A DNA stretch of 64,000 nt from Shewanella khirikhana (lineage in GTDB: Bacteria > Pseudomonadota > Gammaproteobacteria > Enterobacterales > Shewanellaceae): assembly GCF_003957745.1 (NCBI RefSeq), contig NZ_CP020373.1, positions 1,116,001-1,180,000 on the forward strand. Reading direction: 5' to 3'. Positions 43,200-52,200 of the stretch are shown here, one piece after another (position 1 is the stretch's first letter; every line of letters begins with the position of its first letter). Below the pieces are notes generated by a model, which saw nothing but the letters and a program-made list of their open reading frames with translations, was not told where the DNA came from and did no database searches. The position numbers were made by a program, and so were the translations under genes.

Positions 43200-43709
43200 A
43201 TGTCAAACCTACTCAAACTGGTGCAGGTGGGTAAGCGGGAGCTGCACCTGGACGATGACATGTACCGCAACCTGCTGCAGAAGGTGACCGGGGTGCGCAG
43301 TGCCAAGGGGCTGAGTGAGGCCCAGCTGAATGCAGTTGTCAGCGAAATGAAAGCCCAGGGCTTTAAGCCGCGCCGCACCCTGCCTTCCCGAGCCAGAGCG
43401 CCGGAGGTGGCCAAGATCCGCGCCATCTGGCTAACCATGTTTGCCCAGGGCTTTGTGCGCAGCAATACCGAGGTGGCGCTTAACAGCTACGCCAAGCGGA
43501 TGACCAAGACCGGAAACGGTCAAGGCGTTGACCGGGTGGAGTGGCTCACCTCGGAGCAGGCGGCGCAGGTGCTGGAGGCGTTGAAGAAGTGGCATTATCG
43601 CCTGATGGCCGATGCGATTGTTGCCAATGGCGGTTCGCCTGGTTCCGTTGGCTATGACAAGCTAAGCGCTTTTTACCTGAAGCATTATTGCAACGAGTCA
43701 ATCCCATGA
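43200..43709 (+). CDS. gemA: GemA-like protein (Mu gp16)
   Basis: A 169-aa DUF1018 protein: LVQVGKRELHLDDDMYRNLLQKVTG opening, then AKIRAIWLTMFAQGFV and WLTSEQAAQVLEALKKWHYRL. In Mu, gemA/gp16 affects host gene expression and supercoiling. Start at 43200; two ATG/GTG codons just upstream overlap the previous gene. Last gene before the early terminator. Confidence 0.85.
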   Translation: MSNLLKLVQVGKRELHLDDDMYRNLLQKVTGVRSAKGLSEAQLNAVVSEMKAQGFKPRRTLPSRARAPEVAKIRAIWLTMFAQGFVRSNTEVALNSYAKRMTKTGNGQGVDRVEWLTSEQAAQVLEALKKWHYRLMADAIVANGGSPGSVGYDKLSAFYLKHYCNESIP

Positions 43710-43735
43710 CCGTGGGATCGCCCATGCCTTATACT

Positions 43736-43770
43736 GAAAACACCTCGCAGTTGCGGGGTGTTTTTCTATC
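43736..43770 (+). terminator. Terminator of early operon
   Basis: AACACCTCGCA/TGCGGGGTGTT stem with short loop and T-rich tail. Confidence 0.8.
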
Positions 43771-43794
43771 CAGTGTTTTAGTTTTTATAATCTT
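43764..43794 (+). promoter_or_regulatory. Candidate mor promoter
   Basis: Perfect TATAAT near 43788 with no good -35 box, after the early terminator and 15 bases before mor. Confidence 0.5.
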
Positions 43795-43807
43795 AACGGT
43801 GACGGCC

Positions 43808-44236
43808 ATGGCGAACTCAACCCCAGCAAAGCATGCAGCGAATGAAGAGAACGGCGACTTTTTCGGCTTCGATAATGTTAGCCTCGAAGACGTTGAACGC
43901 TTGGCCGAGGATGAAGAATCGCAGCGCTGGCCGGAGGCGATGCGGCAAATCTATGCCATGTTCAAGCACGAACTGGAGCGCCATGGGGCCGACACCAAAA
44001 TCGCCATTGCCATGTTAAACCGCATCTGCCGCGAGTTCGGCGGGGTGCAGCTGTACCTGCCCCGTGGCAGGCAGCTGGAAGCGGAGATTATGAACCTGTC
44101 TATCTGGCATGAGTTCAAGGGCGATAACGTCGAGGAGCTGTCGCGCAAATACGACAAATCGATGCAGCATATCTACCGGGTTGTTGCTAAGATGCGCAAG
44201 CGCGAAGTGAAGCACAGACAACCGGATTTGTTTTGA
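43808..44236 (+). CDS. mor: Mor-like middle transcription activator
   Basis: A 142-aa protein. GGVQLYLPRGRQLEAEIM and EFKGDNVEELSRKYDKSMQHIYRVVAKM in turn are the Mor/C dimerisation and HTH regions. It is the only such protein in the visible prophage, so it may serve as both Mor and C. ATG at 43808 is the start closest to the usual Mor length (Mu: 129 aa); the frame is open to 43688 without similarity. Confidence 0.9.
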   Translation: MANSTPAKHAANEENGDFFGFDNVSLEDVERLAEDEESQRWPEAMRQIYAMFKHELERHGADTKIAIAMLNRICREFGGVQLYLPRGRQLEAEIMNLSIWHEFKGDNVEELSRKYDKSMQHIYRVVAKMRKREVKHRQPDLF

Positions 44237-44246
44237 AGGGATGACT

Positions 44247-44696
44247 ATGAAGAAGTTACTGTTATTGTCCGCAATTATTTCAATGAATGCATTTGCATCA
44301 AAAGTTGAAGATGTAATTAACTCTTTTGAAATGGCAAATATCTATGCGGCAGACTGGTATAAAAAGGGCGATAGCCATATTGCTGAATCCAGTAATCAAT
44401 ATCGTGATATCAAAATAAACCTGACCGATACCAAAGGCTCAATGACAGTGGTGCTCGCGCCAACGCAGAAATTCGATATTATTTCGATAATGCCGTGTTA
44501 TAAACTCACCGCATTTATTGATTACAACAAAGCAGACACCTGGAATGACCCTGAAACAGCTGACCAAAAAATTATCAGAAGTGTATTCAGTGAACATTTA
44601 AAAGATGGTGAAGCAAAAGAAGCCGTGCTTAACGGCTGGAAGCTCAGGATGTTAAGGCTTTCAAACAAGTTCAGTTGTGAAGTAGCCAAGCAATAG
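44247..44696 (+). CDS. Exported protein of unknown function (possible moron)
   Basis: A 149-aa protein with a clear signal peptide (KKLLLLSAIISMNAFASK), two later Cys residues (MPCYK, FSCEV) that could form a disulfide, and AT-richer composition than its neighbours. It sits between mor and the lysis genes and is followed by its own terminator, as is typical of lysogenic-conversion genes. Not recognised. Confidence 0.6.
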   Translation: MKKLLLLSAIISMNAFASKVEDVINSFEMANIYAADWYKKGDSHIAESSNQYRDIKINLTDTKGSMTVVLAPTQKFDIISIMPCYKLTAFIDYNKADTWNDPETADQKIIRSVFSEHLKDGEAKEAVLNGWKLRMLRLSNKFSCEVAKQ

Positions 44697-44732
44697 CAAC
44701 AATCAGCGTTAATTAAACCCGCCCCAATATAA

Positions 44733-44773
44733 AAAGCACAATCCGATAAGGCTCCTTTATCTGGTTGTGCTTT
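44733..44773 (+). terminator. Terminator between exported protein and endolysin
   Basis: AAAGCACAA/TTGTGCTTT outer stem plus GATAA/TTATC inner stem, near perfect. Confidence 0.75.
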
Positions 44774-44774
44774 G

Positions 44775-45323
44775 ATGTTTTCAGACTTCCCCTTTTCCAC
44801 CCGAGGCTATACGCCGGAATTTTGCCTTGCCGTCTACTTCATTTTGAAGATGGAAGGCGGCCTGCTCGCTAATGGGGGGTATGTAAACGACCCCAAGGAT
44901 CCGGGCGGTGAAACCAAGTTCGGCATCAGCAAGCGGGCGTTTCCGGCACTCGATATCGCCGCCTTGAGCATTGATGATGCGGTGCGGATTTATCACCGCA
45001 GTTACTGGAATGCCGCCCATTGTCAGGAGTGGTCCGCGCCGCTTGCGCTGTACATGCTGGATGCGGCCGTGCAGCACGGGGCGGTTACCGCCATCAGACT
45101 GCTGCAGGAGATTATTGGCAGCAAGCCCGATGGCAAGGTGGGGCCGCTGACTCGCAACGCCGTACAGGGCATGGATGTTGAATACCTGTGCGCCCGATAT
45201 GGTCTGCGCCGCGCCAGGCTGTATGCGCGGATTATCCGCAATGATGTTTCCCAGGTGCGCTTTATTGAGGGCTGGCATAACCGCCTGGTGCACCTGACCG
45301 ATGCGGCCTGGGAGCTGCACTAA
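44775..45323 (+). CDS. Endolysin, GH108-type muramidase
   Basis: A 182-aa lysozyme-like enzyme. KMEGGLLANGGYVNDPKDPGGETKFGIS holds the catalytic Glu and the GG-xxN-DPGG-T-GI signature of GH108, and PDGKVGPLTRNAV resembles its C-terminal peptidoglycan-binding part. No signal peptide, so release needs a holin. ATG at 44775 lies next to a terminator and has a poor ribosome site. Confidence 0.85.
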   Translation: MFSDFPFSTRGYTPEFCLAVYFILKMEGGLLANGGYVNDPKDPGGETKFGISKRAFPALDIAALSIDDAVRIYHRSYWNAAHCQEWSAPLALYMLDAAVQHGAVTAIRLLQEIIGSKPDGKVGPLTRNAVQGMDVEYLCARYGLRRARLYARIIRNDVSQVRFIEGWHNRLVHLTDAAWELH

Positions 45324-45586
45324 TGGGCCGCAACTGGGACTACTCAAAAGCACAGGGCCGCGCCAAACGGCTTGAGGCAGAACTGCAGGCCCACCGCAGC
45401 GGCAGCGCCGTGCCAACCCACGCCCCCTTCTTCAGCCACGATGGCACCATGCAATCGTTTTTTAACGCTGGATGGCATGGCGTGAGCGCCTGCGACATTC
45501 GCATTCACATTGACCAATCCATCGTGCCCCAGGGCACAGACACACTTTCCAAACTCAGGAGTATCAGACAATGTCACTCGCTGTAA
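45323..45586 (+). CDS. Hypothetical protein in lysis region
   Basis: An 87-aa protein, not recognised (YSKAQGRAKRLEAELQAHRSG). Starts on the endolysin stop and overlaps the next gene by 16 bases. No membrane helix, so not an obvious spanin. Confidence 0.5.
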   Translation: MGRNWDYSKAQGRAKRLEAELQAHRSGSAVPTHAPFFSHDGTMQSFFNAGWHGVSACDIRIHIDQSIVPQGTDTLSKLRSIRQCHSL

Positions 45587-46167
45587 TTTTAGGCGCAGCC
45601 AAGCTCGCCATGGAGGTTGGCCCAGCGGCCATCCGGGGTATTTCATCGCTGTTTGGCGGCAGTGACACTGCCGACAAAGTGGCCGAGATGGTGGAGCAGG
45701 TTGATGGCGTCCTCGGTATGACCGGAAGCCAAAAAGAAGCCGCCTTGGCGCGGGAGCTGCAAAAGCTGCCCGCCGAAAGCCTGGTGGAACTGGAGCGGCT
45801 GAAAATTGAAATGGATCGCGAAGTCACCCGCCGCCAGCAACTGGCATATGAGGATGCCCAGTCGCAGCACCGGGAAACCCAGGAAACCATCCGCGCCGGC
45901 GATAAAGCCGAAGACCCGTACATTCGCACCACCCGCCCCTTGATGGCACGCCAGTCTATGTGGGCCACCATGTTGTATTGCCTTGGTATGGAGGCCTTGC
46001 GGGCAACAGGTTACGGCAGTGGCGTGGACGTTGCGGTGGCGGCGTTATTGTCGAGCCCGGCATGGGCGTTCCTTGGCCTGCGTACACTGGATGGCTTTGC
46101 CCCCTATCCCAAGGGCAGTGGCGCCAAGGTTACCGGTACCTTATTGAATCTATTCAAGGGGCGTTAA
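45571..46167 (+). CDS. Holin-like protein (GTA-type 3TM holin family)
   Basis: A 198-aa protein with an amphipathic N-terminus, a helical charged middle (LPAESLVELERLKIEMDREVTRR) and hydrophobic stretches late (MWATMLYCLGMEAL, VAVAALLSSPAWAFLGLRTL). RTTRPLMARQSMW is characteristic of the holin family next to endolysins in Mu-like phages. Confidence 0.7.
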   Translation: MSLAVILGAAKLAMEVGPAAIRGISSLFGGSDTADKVAEMVEQVDGVLGMTGSQKEAALARELQKLPAESLVELERLKIEMDREVTRRQQLAYEDAQSQHRETQETIRAGDKAEDPYIRTTRPLMARQSMWATMLYCLGMEALRATGYGSGVDVAVAALLSSPAWAFLGLRTLDGFAPYPKGSGAKVTGTLLNLFKGR

Positions 46168-46385
46168 TGACAGAGCTGTTTGAACAGGCACAGGAAGCCG
46201 AACAGAAGTTTCGTGAGCAGGCGATTGCCAGGCAGCGCCAGCGGGAAACAGAAGCGCCGGATGAAGATGATGAGGGCAACCGTTACTGCCTTGGGTGTGG
46301 TGAGTTGGTTGTCCAGTTACGGCTGGCAGCGTGCCCTGATGCCGTGCGCTGCGTTGAATGCCAGAGTGCAAAGGAGCGCCGCTGA
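46167..46385 (+). CDS. TraR/DksA-family zinc finger protein
   Basis: A 72-aa protein with CLGCGELVVQLRLAACPDAVRCVECQ, the C4 zinc finger of TraR/DksA proteins, after a short charged helix. Such short forms bind RNA polymerase. Overlaps neighbours at ATG/TGA. Confidence 0.8.
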   Translation: MTELFEQAQEAEQKFREQAIARQRQRETEAPDEDDEGNRYCLGCGELVVQLRLAACPDAVRCVECQSAKERR

Positions 46386-46708
46386 TGGAAGTGTGGATTA
46401 AAACCTACTGGCCCATGCTGTGGGCGGTGCTGAGTACCCTGGGGATGCTGGTATTGGGGCTGATGTCCAAGACGTATGCCAAGCGTGATGAGCTGACAGA
46501 AGTCAGGCAAGACATTGCCAAGGTGGACAAGAAGGTGGATGAACTGCAGGCCCATGTGGATGCGCTGCCAACCCAGCAGCAAATTACCGCGCTGATGGTG
46601 GAAATGGCGGAAACCCGGGGGGAAATGAAAGAGCTTCGCGCCCAGATAAAGCCGGTTGAACACCTGGCGCAACTGCTGTTGGAACAACGTTTAAAGGACG
46701 ATAATTAG
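46385..46708 (+). CDS. Mu gp25-like protein (DUF2730)
   Basis: A 107-aa protein: one N-terminal membrane helix (YWPMLWAVLSTLGMLVLGLM) followed by a long coiled coil (EVRQDIAKVDKKVDELQAHVD). Matches DUF2730. It could be a spanin-like or inner-membrane lysis protein; role unproven. Confidence 0.75.
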   Translation: MEVWIKTYWPMLWAVLSTLGMLVLGLMSKTYAKRDELTEVRQDIAKVDKKVDELQAHVDALPTQQQITALMVEMAETRGEMKELRAQIKPVEHLAQLLLEQRLKDDN

Positions 46709-46716
46709 AGGATCCT

Positions 46717-47007
46717 ATGTCATTTAAAACACTGCTGATTGAAGACCAGCGTCTGGTGATCCTGCGCTCGTTGATGGAAATGCATGGCTATGAGGCCAAC
46801 GAGTCGATTATCGATTCGTGTCTGGATGCCTATGGCCACAAGGTCAGCCGCGACCAGGTGCGCAGCCATTTGAGCTGGCTGGATGAACAGGGGCTGGTCA
46901 CAGTGCGCAACATTCAGGAATGTCAAATTGCCAGACTGACCAGCCGCGGCGAAGACGTGGCCACAGGTCAGGCGATTGTACCGGGCGTTAAACGGCCTCG
47001 GGCATAA
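46717..47007 (+). CDS. Mu gp26-like winged-helix protein
   Basis: A 96-aa protein: RLVILRSLMEMHGYEANESIIDSCLDAYGH, then QVRSHLSWLDEQGLVTVRNI, then LTSRGEDVA, an ArsR-like winged helix pattern seen in the gp26 family of Mu-like phages. Placed right before small terminase. Confidence 0.75.
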   Translation: MSFKTLLIEDQRLVILRSLMEMHGYEANESIIDSCLDAYGHKVSRDQVRSHLSWLDEQGLVTVRNIQECQIARLTSRGEDVATGQAIVPGVKRPRA

Positions 47008-47016
47008 GGGGGCAGT

Positions 47017-47598
47017 ATGCAGGTTGCCGTTAACCGCAAAAGCAAAATCCAGCTGCTGCCGGAAGAGATACGTTCGTCACTGAATGTGCTTATTCGCAGT
47101 GGCGACATGACCCAGGAAGATATTCGCGAGGCCGTCAATCAGATGATTGAGGAAGCAGGCCTGCCGGATGACGCCAAGATAAGCCGCTCCAGCTTTAACC
47201 GCTACGCCAAGCGCATGGAAGACATGGGGCAGCGCCTGCGTCAGTCGCGGGAAGTGGCCGAAGTGTGGATAAGCAAACTCGGTCAGGCGCCCACCTCAGA
47301 CGTGGGCAAGCTGCTGCAGGAGTTTGTGCGCACCATGGCCTTTGAAACCTCGATGAAGATGATGGAGGCCGCCGAAGGGGAAGAAGGCGAAGTGATATCA
47401 CCCAAGGCCCTGGGCCAGTTGGCCCTGGTGGTGCAGCGCATCGAGCAGGCCTCGATGTCGAGTATCAAGGTAGAGAAAGAGATCCGCAGTGCATTTGCAC
47501 AGGAGGCCGCAGCGGCAGCGGAGAAGGTGGCAACACGGCAGGGACTGACCGCTGAAGGTGTGGCGGCGCTTAAGAATGAAATCCTTGGCATCGCCTGA
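47017..47598 (+). CDS. Small terminase (Mu gp27-like, DUF3486)
   Basis: A 193-aa protein. N-terminal HTH (LLPEEIRSSLNVLIRSGDMTQEDI, AKISRSSFNRYAKRM) and helical C-terminus (VGKLLQEFVRTMAFETSMKMMEAAEG). It binds the pac site in complex with gp28. The nested element encodes a relative of only its DNA-binding half. Confidence 0.85.
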   Translation: MQVAVNRKSKIQLLPEEIRSSLNVLIRSGDMTQEDIREAVNQMIEEAGLPDDAKISRSSFNRYAKRMEDMGQRLRQSREVAEVWISKLGQAPTSDVGKLLQEFVRTMAFETSMKMMEAAEGEEGEVISPKALGQLALVVQRIEQASMSSIKVEKEIRSAFAQEAAAAAEKVATRQGLTAEGVAALKNEILGIA

Positions 47599-47624
47599 CG
47601 GGCCAAACCACAAGCGGAGGCCGT

Positions 47625-47909
47625 ATGGCTAAAAAAGTGCTGTGCAATATCACTATCAAAGGGCATGAAAAGACCTGGGGTTTTCATACCTATGTTGACC
47701 CAAAGTATCTCGATGAGTGGCGGGCCGATGGCATTCAAATTGAGACCATTGTTTGCATGGTTCCTGTGAGCGTGCAGCGTGCCGGATTTACCAAGCTGTG
47801 GTGCGTTGGCTTGGATGTTGTGTCATTTGCTTTTTTAAAGCCGTCCTGGTGGCGTGAGCGTGGCGGTGAACTGAAAGCCGCTGTCGCCAATTGGTGGAGT
47901 AACCGCTGA
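47625..47909 (+). CDS. Hypothetical protein, 94 aa
   Basis: Not recognised: KKVLCNITIKGHEKTWGFHTYVD opening, hydrophobic LDVVSFAFLKPSW later. An insertion between the terminase subunit genes not present in Mu; start after AGCGGAGG and overlap by one base with large terminase. Confidence 0.55.
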   Translation: MAKKVLCNITIKGHEKTWGFHTYVDPKYLDEWRADGIQIETIVCMVPVSVQRAGFTKLWCVGLDVVSFAFLKPSWWRERGGELKAAVANWWSNR

Positions 47910-49504
47910 TGTCTGCTGTTGACGCCGTACCCAATCACGAAGACCTGCAGCGATTTGATCCCGGTGAGGTAATGCTGGGGTATCAGCGCCGCTGGGTGGC
48001 GGATACATCGCCGCTTAAGATTGCCGAAAAATCGCGCCGTACCGGTTTAACCTGGGCGGAAGCCGCTGATGCGGTACTGACGGCTGCCGCTGGCCGTGGC
48101 GCGGGTGGTACCAATCACTTTTACGTGGGTTCCAACAAGGAAATGGCCAGGGAGTTTATTGATGCTGCGGCCATGTGGGCCAAGGTGTTTGATAAAGCCG
48201 GCGGCGAAATCCACGAAGAGGTGTTTATTGATGATGGCGTTGATGGCAAAGAGATCCTGACCTTCGCCATTTACTTTGCCTCGGGTTTCAAAATTCAGGC
48301 GCTCAGCTCCAACCCATCCAACCTGCGCGGTATGCAGGGTAACGTGACCATAGACGAAGCGGCCTTTCATGAGCGGCTGGCGGAGGTGCTCAAAGCGGCG
48401 CTGGCGCTCACCATGTGGGGCGCCAAGGTGAGGCTTATTTCAACCCATAACGGGGTTGAAAACCTGTTTAACTCGCTGATTAACGACTCCCGCGCCGGCA
48501 AGAAAGATTACTCTGTGCACCGCATCACTCTGGATGATGCCTGCCGCGATGGCCTGTACAAACGCATCTGTCAGATACGTGGCATGGAGTGGAGCCAGGC
48601 GGCAGAAGATGACTGGAAAGCCGGATTACTTAAGGCTACGGCCGCCGAAGAGGATGCGCTTGAAGAATACTACTGCGTGCCCAAGAACGGCGGCGGCGCC
48701 TATATCCCACGCAGTTTGCGCGAACGCGCAGCCAGGTTGGTCGGGCCGGTGCTGCGCTTTACCGGCAGTGCGGCATTCAACCAGGCAGGCGAGTCAGAGC
48801 GGATCAACGAAATGCAGGAATGGCTGGACAAGGAAGTGGCACCACAGCTGTTGCTTTTGCCAAAACATCTGCGCCATGCTTTCGGCGAAGACTTTGCCCG
48901 CACTGGCGATTTGACAGTCATGGCGCCGGTCACGGTCAACGACAACACCAAACGCGAAGTCCCCTTCCTGGTTGAGCTGAAGAACGTGCCCTTCAAGCAG
49001 CAGGAGCAGACCCTGTATTTCATCTGCGATCGACTGCCTCGCCGCGACGGCATCAAGCTCGATGCGCGCGGCAATGGTCAGTATCTGGCCGAGCAGGCCC
49101 GCTACAAATATGGCGCGGAAGTTGAGGAAGTGATGCTGACGCAGTCCTACTACCGCGAGAACATGCCGCGCTTTAAAGCCGCTTTTGAAGATAACGAAAT
49201 CACGCTGCCAAAGCATGAAGATGTGATAACCGACCTTGGGCAAATTCAGCTGTACCGTGGCGTGCCCGGCATCGACGACAGCCGCACCACGGGCAGCGAT
49301 GGCAACAAGCGCCACGGCGACAGTGCGATCGCCATCTTCCTGGGCTTCCTTGCCTCCAAAGAAGACATCACCCGTTACGAGCTGCACAGCATCAAGCCCC
49401 AGGGCGATGAAACAGTGCGGCGCTTTTTCGGTACAGCCGAGGACAACAACCGATTCGATGATATGCCGCAGCAGGATCTGCGCGGCAGAGGGATAAGACT
49501 ATGA
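47909..49504 (+). CDS. Large terminase (Mu gp28-like)
   Basis: A 531-aa packaging ATPase/nuclease. KIAEKSRRTGLTWAEA is the Walker A-like segment, NVTIDEAAFHERL the Walker B, RLISTHNG the coupling motif; EDFARTGDLTVMAP begins the RNase H-like nuclease with its Asp. Translocates DNA into the prohead and cuts at headful. Overlaps portal gene by 4 bases. Confidence 0.9.
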   Translation: MSAVDAVPNHEDLQRFDPGEVMLGYQRRWVADTSPLKIAEKSRRTGLTWAEAADAVLTAAAGRGAGGTNHFYVGSNKEMAREFIDAAAMWAKVFDKAGGEIHEEVFIDDGVDGKEILTFAIYFASGFKIQALSSNPSNLRGMQGNVTIDEAAFHERLAEVLKAALALTMWGAKVRLISTHNGVENLFNSLINDSRAGKKDYSVHRITLDDACRDGLYKRICQIRGMEWSQAAEDDWKAGLLKATAAEEDALEEYYCVPKNGGGAYIPRSLRERAARLVGPVLRFTGSAAFNQAGESERINEMQEWLDKEVAPQLLLLPKHLRHAFGEDFARTGDLTVMAPVTVNDNTKREVPFLVELKNVPFKQQEQTLYFICDRLPRRDGIKLDARGNGQYLAEQARYKYGAEVEEVMLTQSYYRENMPRFKAAFEDNEITLPKHEDVITDLGQIQLYRGVPGIDDSRTTGSDGNKRHGDSAIAIFLGFLASKEDITRYELHSIKPQGDETVRRFFGTAEDNNRFDDMPQQDLRGRGIRL

Positions 49505-51096
49505 GCCAAATTCTGGACGCACGGGGCAACCCTATCAAGGCCGATAAGGCCATCCTCAGTGACGATATCGCCCGTGCCTATACCACGGGCGTGCGCAATC
49601 CTCGGCCTGTGAGTGTGGCCTCTACCATTACCCCGCAGCGACTGGCGGCGGTGCTGCGCAGTGTGATTGATGGCAACGACCCAGAAGCCTATATGACGCT
49701 GGCCGAGGAAATGGAAGAGCGCGATCTGCATTACGCCGCGCAGCTGCGTACCCGCAAGCTGGCGGTGGCAGCCATTGAGCCTTCGGTGGAAGCTTACAGC
49801 GAAGAGCCGCAGGATTTGCTGATGGCCGAGCGGGTGCGCGAATTGATGACCGATGACATGATCCCAGAACTGTTCTTCGACCTGCTCGATGGCCTCGGCA
49901 AGGGCCTGTCGGTGGTGCAGATTTTGTGGAACACCCGCGCCATGCCCTGGAAGCCGCAGGATTACAAATGGGTTGACCCCCGTTATCTGCGCCAGGATCA
50001 GCAAACGCTGGAGCAAATTCTGCTTATCTCAGACGATGCCCCCCAGGGAGCAGCGCTGGAGCCCTACAAGTTCATCATCCACACCCCAAGGTCGAAGAGT
50101 GGCAGCGTGTGGCGTAACGGTTTGGCCCGCTTGGTGGCGGTGATGTACATGCTTAAAAGCTTCACTGTGCGCGATTGGTGGGCCTTTGCCGAAGTGTTTG
50201 GCATTCCGGTGCGGGTGGGTAAATACGGCGCCAATGCCAGTGCCGATGATATTCAAACCCTGGTAAATGCCATTGGCCGTATCGCCTCTGACGCCGGCGC
50301 GGTGATCCCAGAGTCGATGAAGATTGACCTGATTGAAACCGCCAAGGGCAATGGCGGAAACACCCTTTTTGAGAACATGGCCCGCTGGTGTGACGAGCAG
50401 ATCTCCAAAGCCGTGCTGGGGCAAACCATGACGGCCGATGACGGCAGCTCCCAGTCACAGGCCAATGTGCATAACGATGTGCGTATCGATATTGCCAAGT
50501 GGGATGCGCGCCAGTTGGCCGCCTGCATTAACGAGTACCTGGTTAAGCCATTCATCATCCTCAACTGGGGTGTGCAGGAACATTACCCCAAAGTGCGGAT
50601 TAATGTGCCTGAGCCGGAAGACCTCAAGATGCTGGTTGACAGTATCACCCCGTTAATTGACAGGGGGCTGCGGGTGTCGGCGGCGGCACTGCGCGACAAG
50701 TTCAGCCTGGTGGAACCGGAAGAAGCCGAAGAGATATTGGCGCCAGTGAACCTGATTGGCATGGGCAACGTGCCGCCGGTTGCCATGAACAGCATGGGCA
50801 TTCAAGGTATGGGAAACTATGGCCCCAGTGGCCAGCAGCTGGCGTTTAACCGGGTGCGCAATACTGCCGATACCGAAATCGACAACCTCACCGAGGAAGC
50901 CATGGGCGACTGGGTGGTGATGGCGGAGGAGTTCATGAACCCCATTCTGGCACTGGCCAAAGGCTCAGACAGTTATGAGGCGTTTCTGGCTGAGCTGCCC
51001 AAGCTGCAGCAGCAGCTCGGCGCCGAGCAGTTTGTGGAGCAGATGGCGCAGTACATGTTCCAGGCTCGCGGCCTGGGGGACGCCACCGATGCCTGA
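49501..51096 (+). CDS. Portal protein (Mu gp29-like, DUF935)
   Basis: A 531-aa protein: TITPQRLAAVLRSVIDGNDPEAYMTLAEEMEERDLHY in its first part, LLDGLGKGLSVVQILWNT and WAFAEVFGIPVRVGKYG in the middle, and QTMTADDGSSQSQANVH, all DUF935 motifs. Forms the dodecameric portal. Overlaps the next gene by 8 bases. Confidence 0.9.
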   Translation: MSQILDARGNPIKADKAILSDDIARAYTTGVRNPRPVSVASTITPQRLAAVLRSVIDGNDPEAYMTLAEEMEERDLHYAAQLRTRKLAVAAIEPSVEAYSEEPQDLLMAERVRELMTDDMIPELFFDLLDGLGKGLSVVQILWNTRAMPWKPQDYKWVDPRYLRQDQQTLEQILLISDDAPQGAALEPYKFIIHTPRSKSGSVWRNGLARLVAVMYMLKSFTVRDWWAFAEVFGIPVRVGKYGANASADDIQTLVNAIGRIASDAGAVIPESMKIDLIETAKGNGGNTLFENMARWCDEQISKAVLGQTMTADDGSSQSQANVHNDVRIDIAKWDARQLAACINEYLVKPFIILNWGVQEHYPKVRINVPEPEDLKMLVDSITPLIDRGLRVSAAALRDKFSLVEPEEAEEILAPVNLIGMGNVPPVAMNSMGIQGMGNYGPSGQQLAFNRVRNTADTEIDNLTEEAMGDWVVMAEEFMNPILALAKGSDSYEAFLAELPKLQQQLGAEQFVEQMAQYMFQARGLGDATDA

Positions 51097-51877
51097 TAAC
51101 CGTTCATCACAAGAGATAGTACCCAAAGAGGCCCTGGCCTGGTTCAAGCGCAAGGGCATTGAGCCAGGCTTTGATTACCGCGACGTGTGGAAGCAGGAAC
51201 ACAATAATGCCTTCACCGTGGCCAAGATGCTCAATGCCGATCTGCTGGTCGACGTGAAGCAGCTGGTTGAGCAGGCCATTGCCGATGGCCAGACCTTCGA
51301 GCAGTTCCGCGACGTGCTAAAACCGCTGCTGGTAAAGTCGGGTTGGTGGGGCGTGCAACTGATGGATGACCCGTTAACCGGTGAAACAAAGCCGGTGCAA
51401 CTGGGCAGTGAAGGCCGGATAAAAACCATTTACCGCACCAACATGCGCACTGCCCGTGCCGCTGGGCAATGGGAACGCATAGAACGCACCAGACGTGCCA
51501 TGCCGTATTTGCTGTATCAGTTGGGGCCATCGCAGGAGCACCGGCTTGAACACGTGAAATGGAATAACACCCTATTGCCAGTTGACCATCCATGGTGGCA
51601 AGTGCATATGCCACCCAATGCCTGGGGCTGTCAGTGCTGGATACGCCAGGTATCGCAGTATGAAGCCGATAAGCTGATGGCGGCAGGCACTGTTACCACT
51701 GAATCACCTGCAGGGAAAACCAGGCGTTGGGTTAACAAGCGAACAGGTGAAGTTGAAACCCTGCCAGAGGGCATTGAACCCGGTTGGAACTATAACCCGG
51801 GGCAGCGGCGTGAACAGGCGCTGGACACTGACCTTGCCGAGAAAGAGGCGCGAATGCGTCAAACGCTCTCAGATTGA
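51089..51877 (+). CDS. Minor head protein (Mu gp30/F-like), short form
   Basis: A 262-aa Mu F-like protein: FKRKGIEPGFDYRDVWKQEH, YRTNMRTARAAGQW, and VDHPWWQVHMPPNAWGCQCWI, the usual Cys-rich core. Mu gp30 is longer (about 430 aa), so the C-terminal extension is absent here. Role is in head assembly at the portal vertex. Confidence 0.85.
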   Translation: MPDNRSSQEIVPKEALAWFKRKGIEPGFDYRDVWKQEHNNAFTVAKMLNADLLVDVKQLVEQAIADGQTFEQFRDVLKPLLVKSGWWGVQLMDDPLTGETKPVQLGSEGRIKTIYRTNMRTARAAGQWERIERTRRAMPYLLYQLGPSQEHRLEHVKWNNTLLPVDHPWWQVHMPPNAWGCQCWIRQVSQYEADKLMAAGTVTTESPAGKTRRWVNKRTGEVETLPEGIEPGWNYNPGQRREQALDTDLAEKEARMRQTLSD

Positions 51878-52200
51878 CGCTAACGACATATGGGGTACAA
51901 AGTTACTCGAAAAAAAGTTTAAACCAATCTGAGGCGATTTAAACAGGGTTTAAACATGGTTGCGCAATGCTTTTGAAATGGGTTTGTATCTGCCAGCTTG
52001 ATCCGCTGATTTTTTCGGGTAACCTTTAACCGCTGGCCAAGGACACCAAATCCTGTTTTCAGCCACCCAACACTGAGCAATTGACGTTATTTATCGTCAG
52101 TTGCTTTTTTTTTGCATTCTGAAACCCGACATGTTTTTCGCATATCACCTCACTGACCCAACGGGAGGTTGTTATGTAATCCTTATCGGAGTTCTCACCA
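51878..52200 (+). promoter_or_regulatory. Head-operon control region with TTTAAAC module and terminator
   Basis: A non-coding gap of 323 bases. It holds a possible promoter (TTGACG at 51875, TACAAA 16 bases on), the array of three TTTAAAC words at 51917-51955 preceded by a run of A, and a terminator-like hairpin (GCAATTGACG/CGTCAGTTGC, 52078-52104) with nine T. The first two are shared in pattern with the nested element at 34831. The terminator between module and gene suggests attenuation or a short RNA. Confidence 0.6.
52078..52113 (+). terminator. Terminator in head-operon leader
   Basis: Ten-base stem with one G-T pair, eight-base loop, nine T. Confidence 0.8.
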
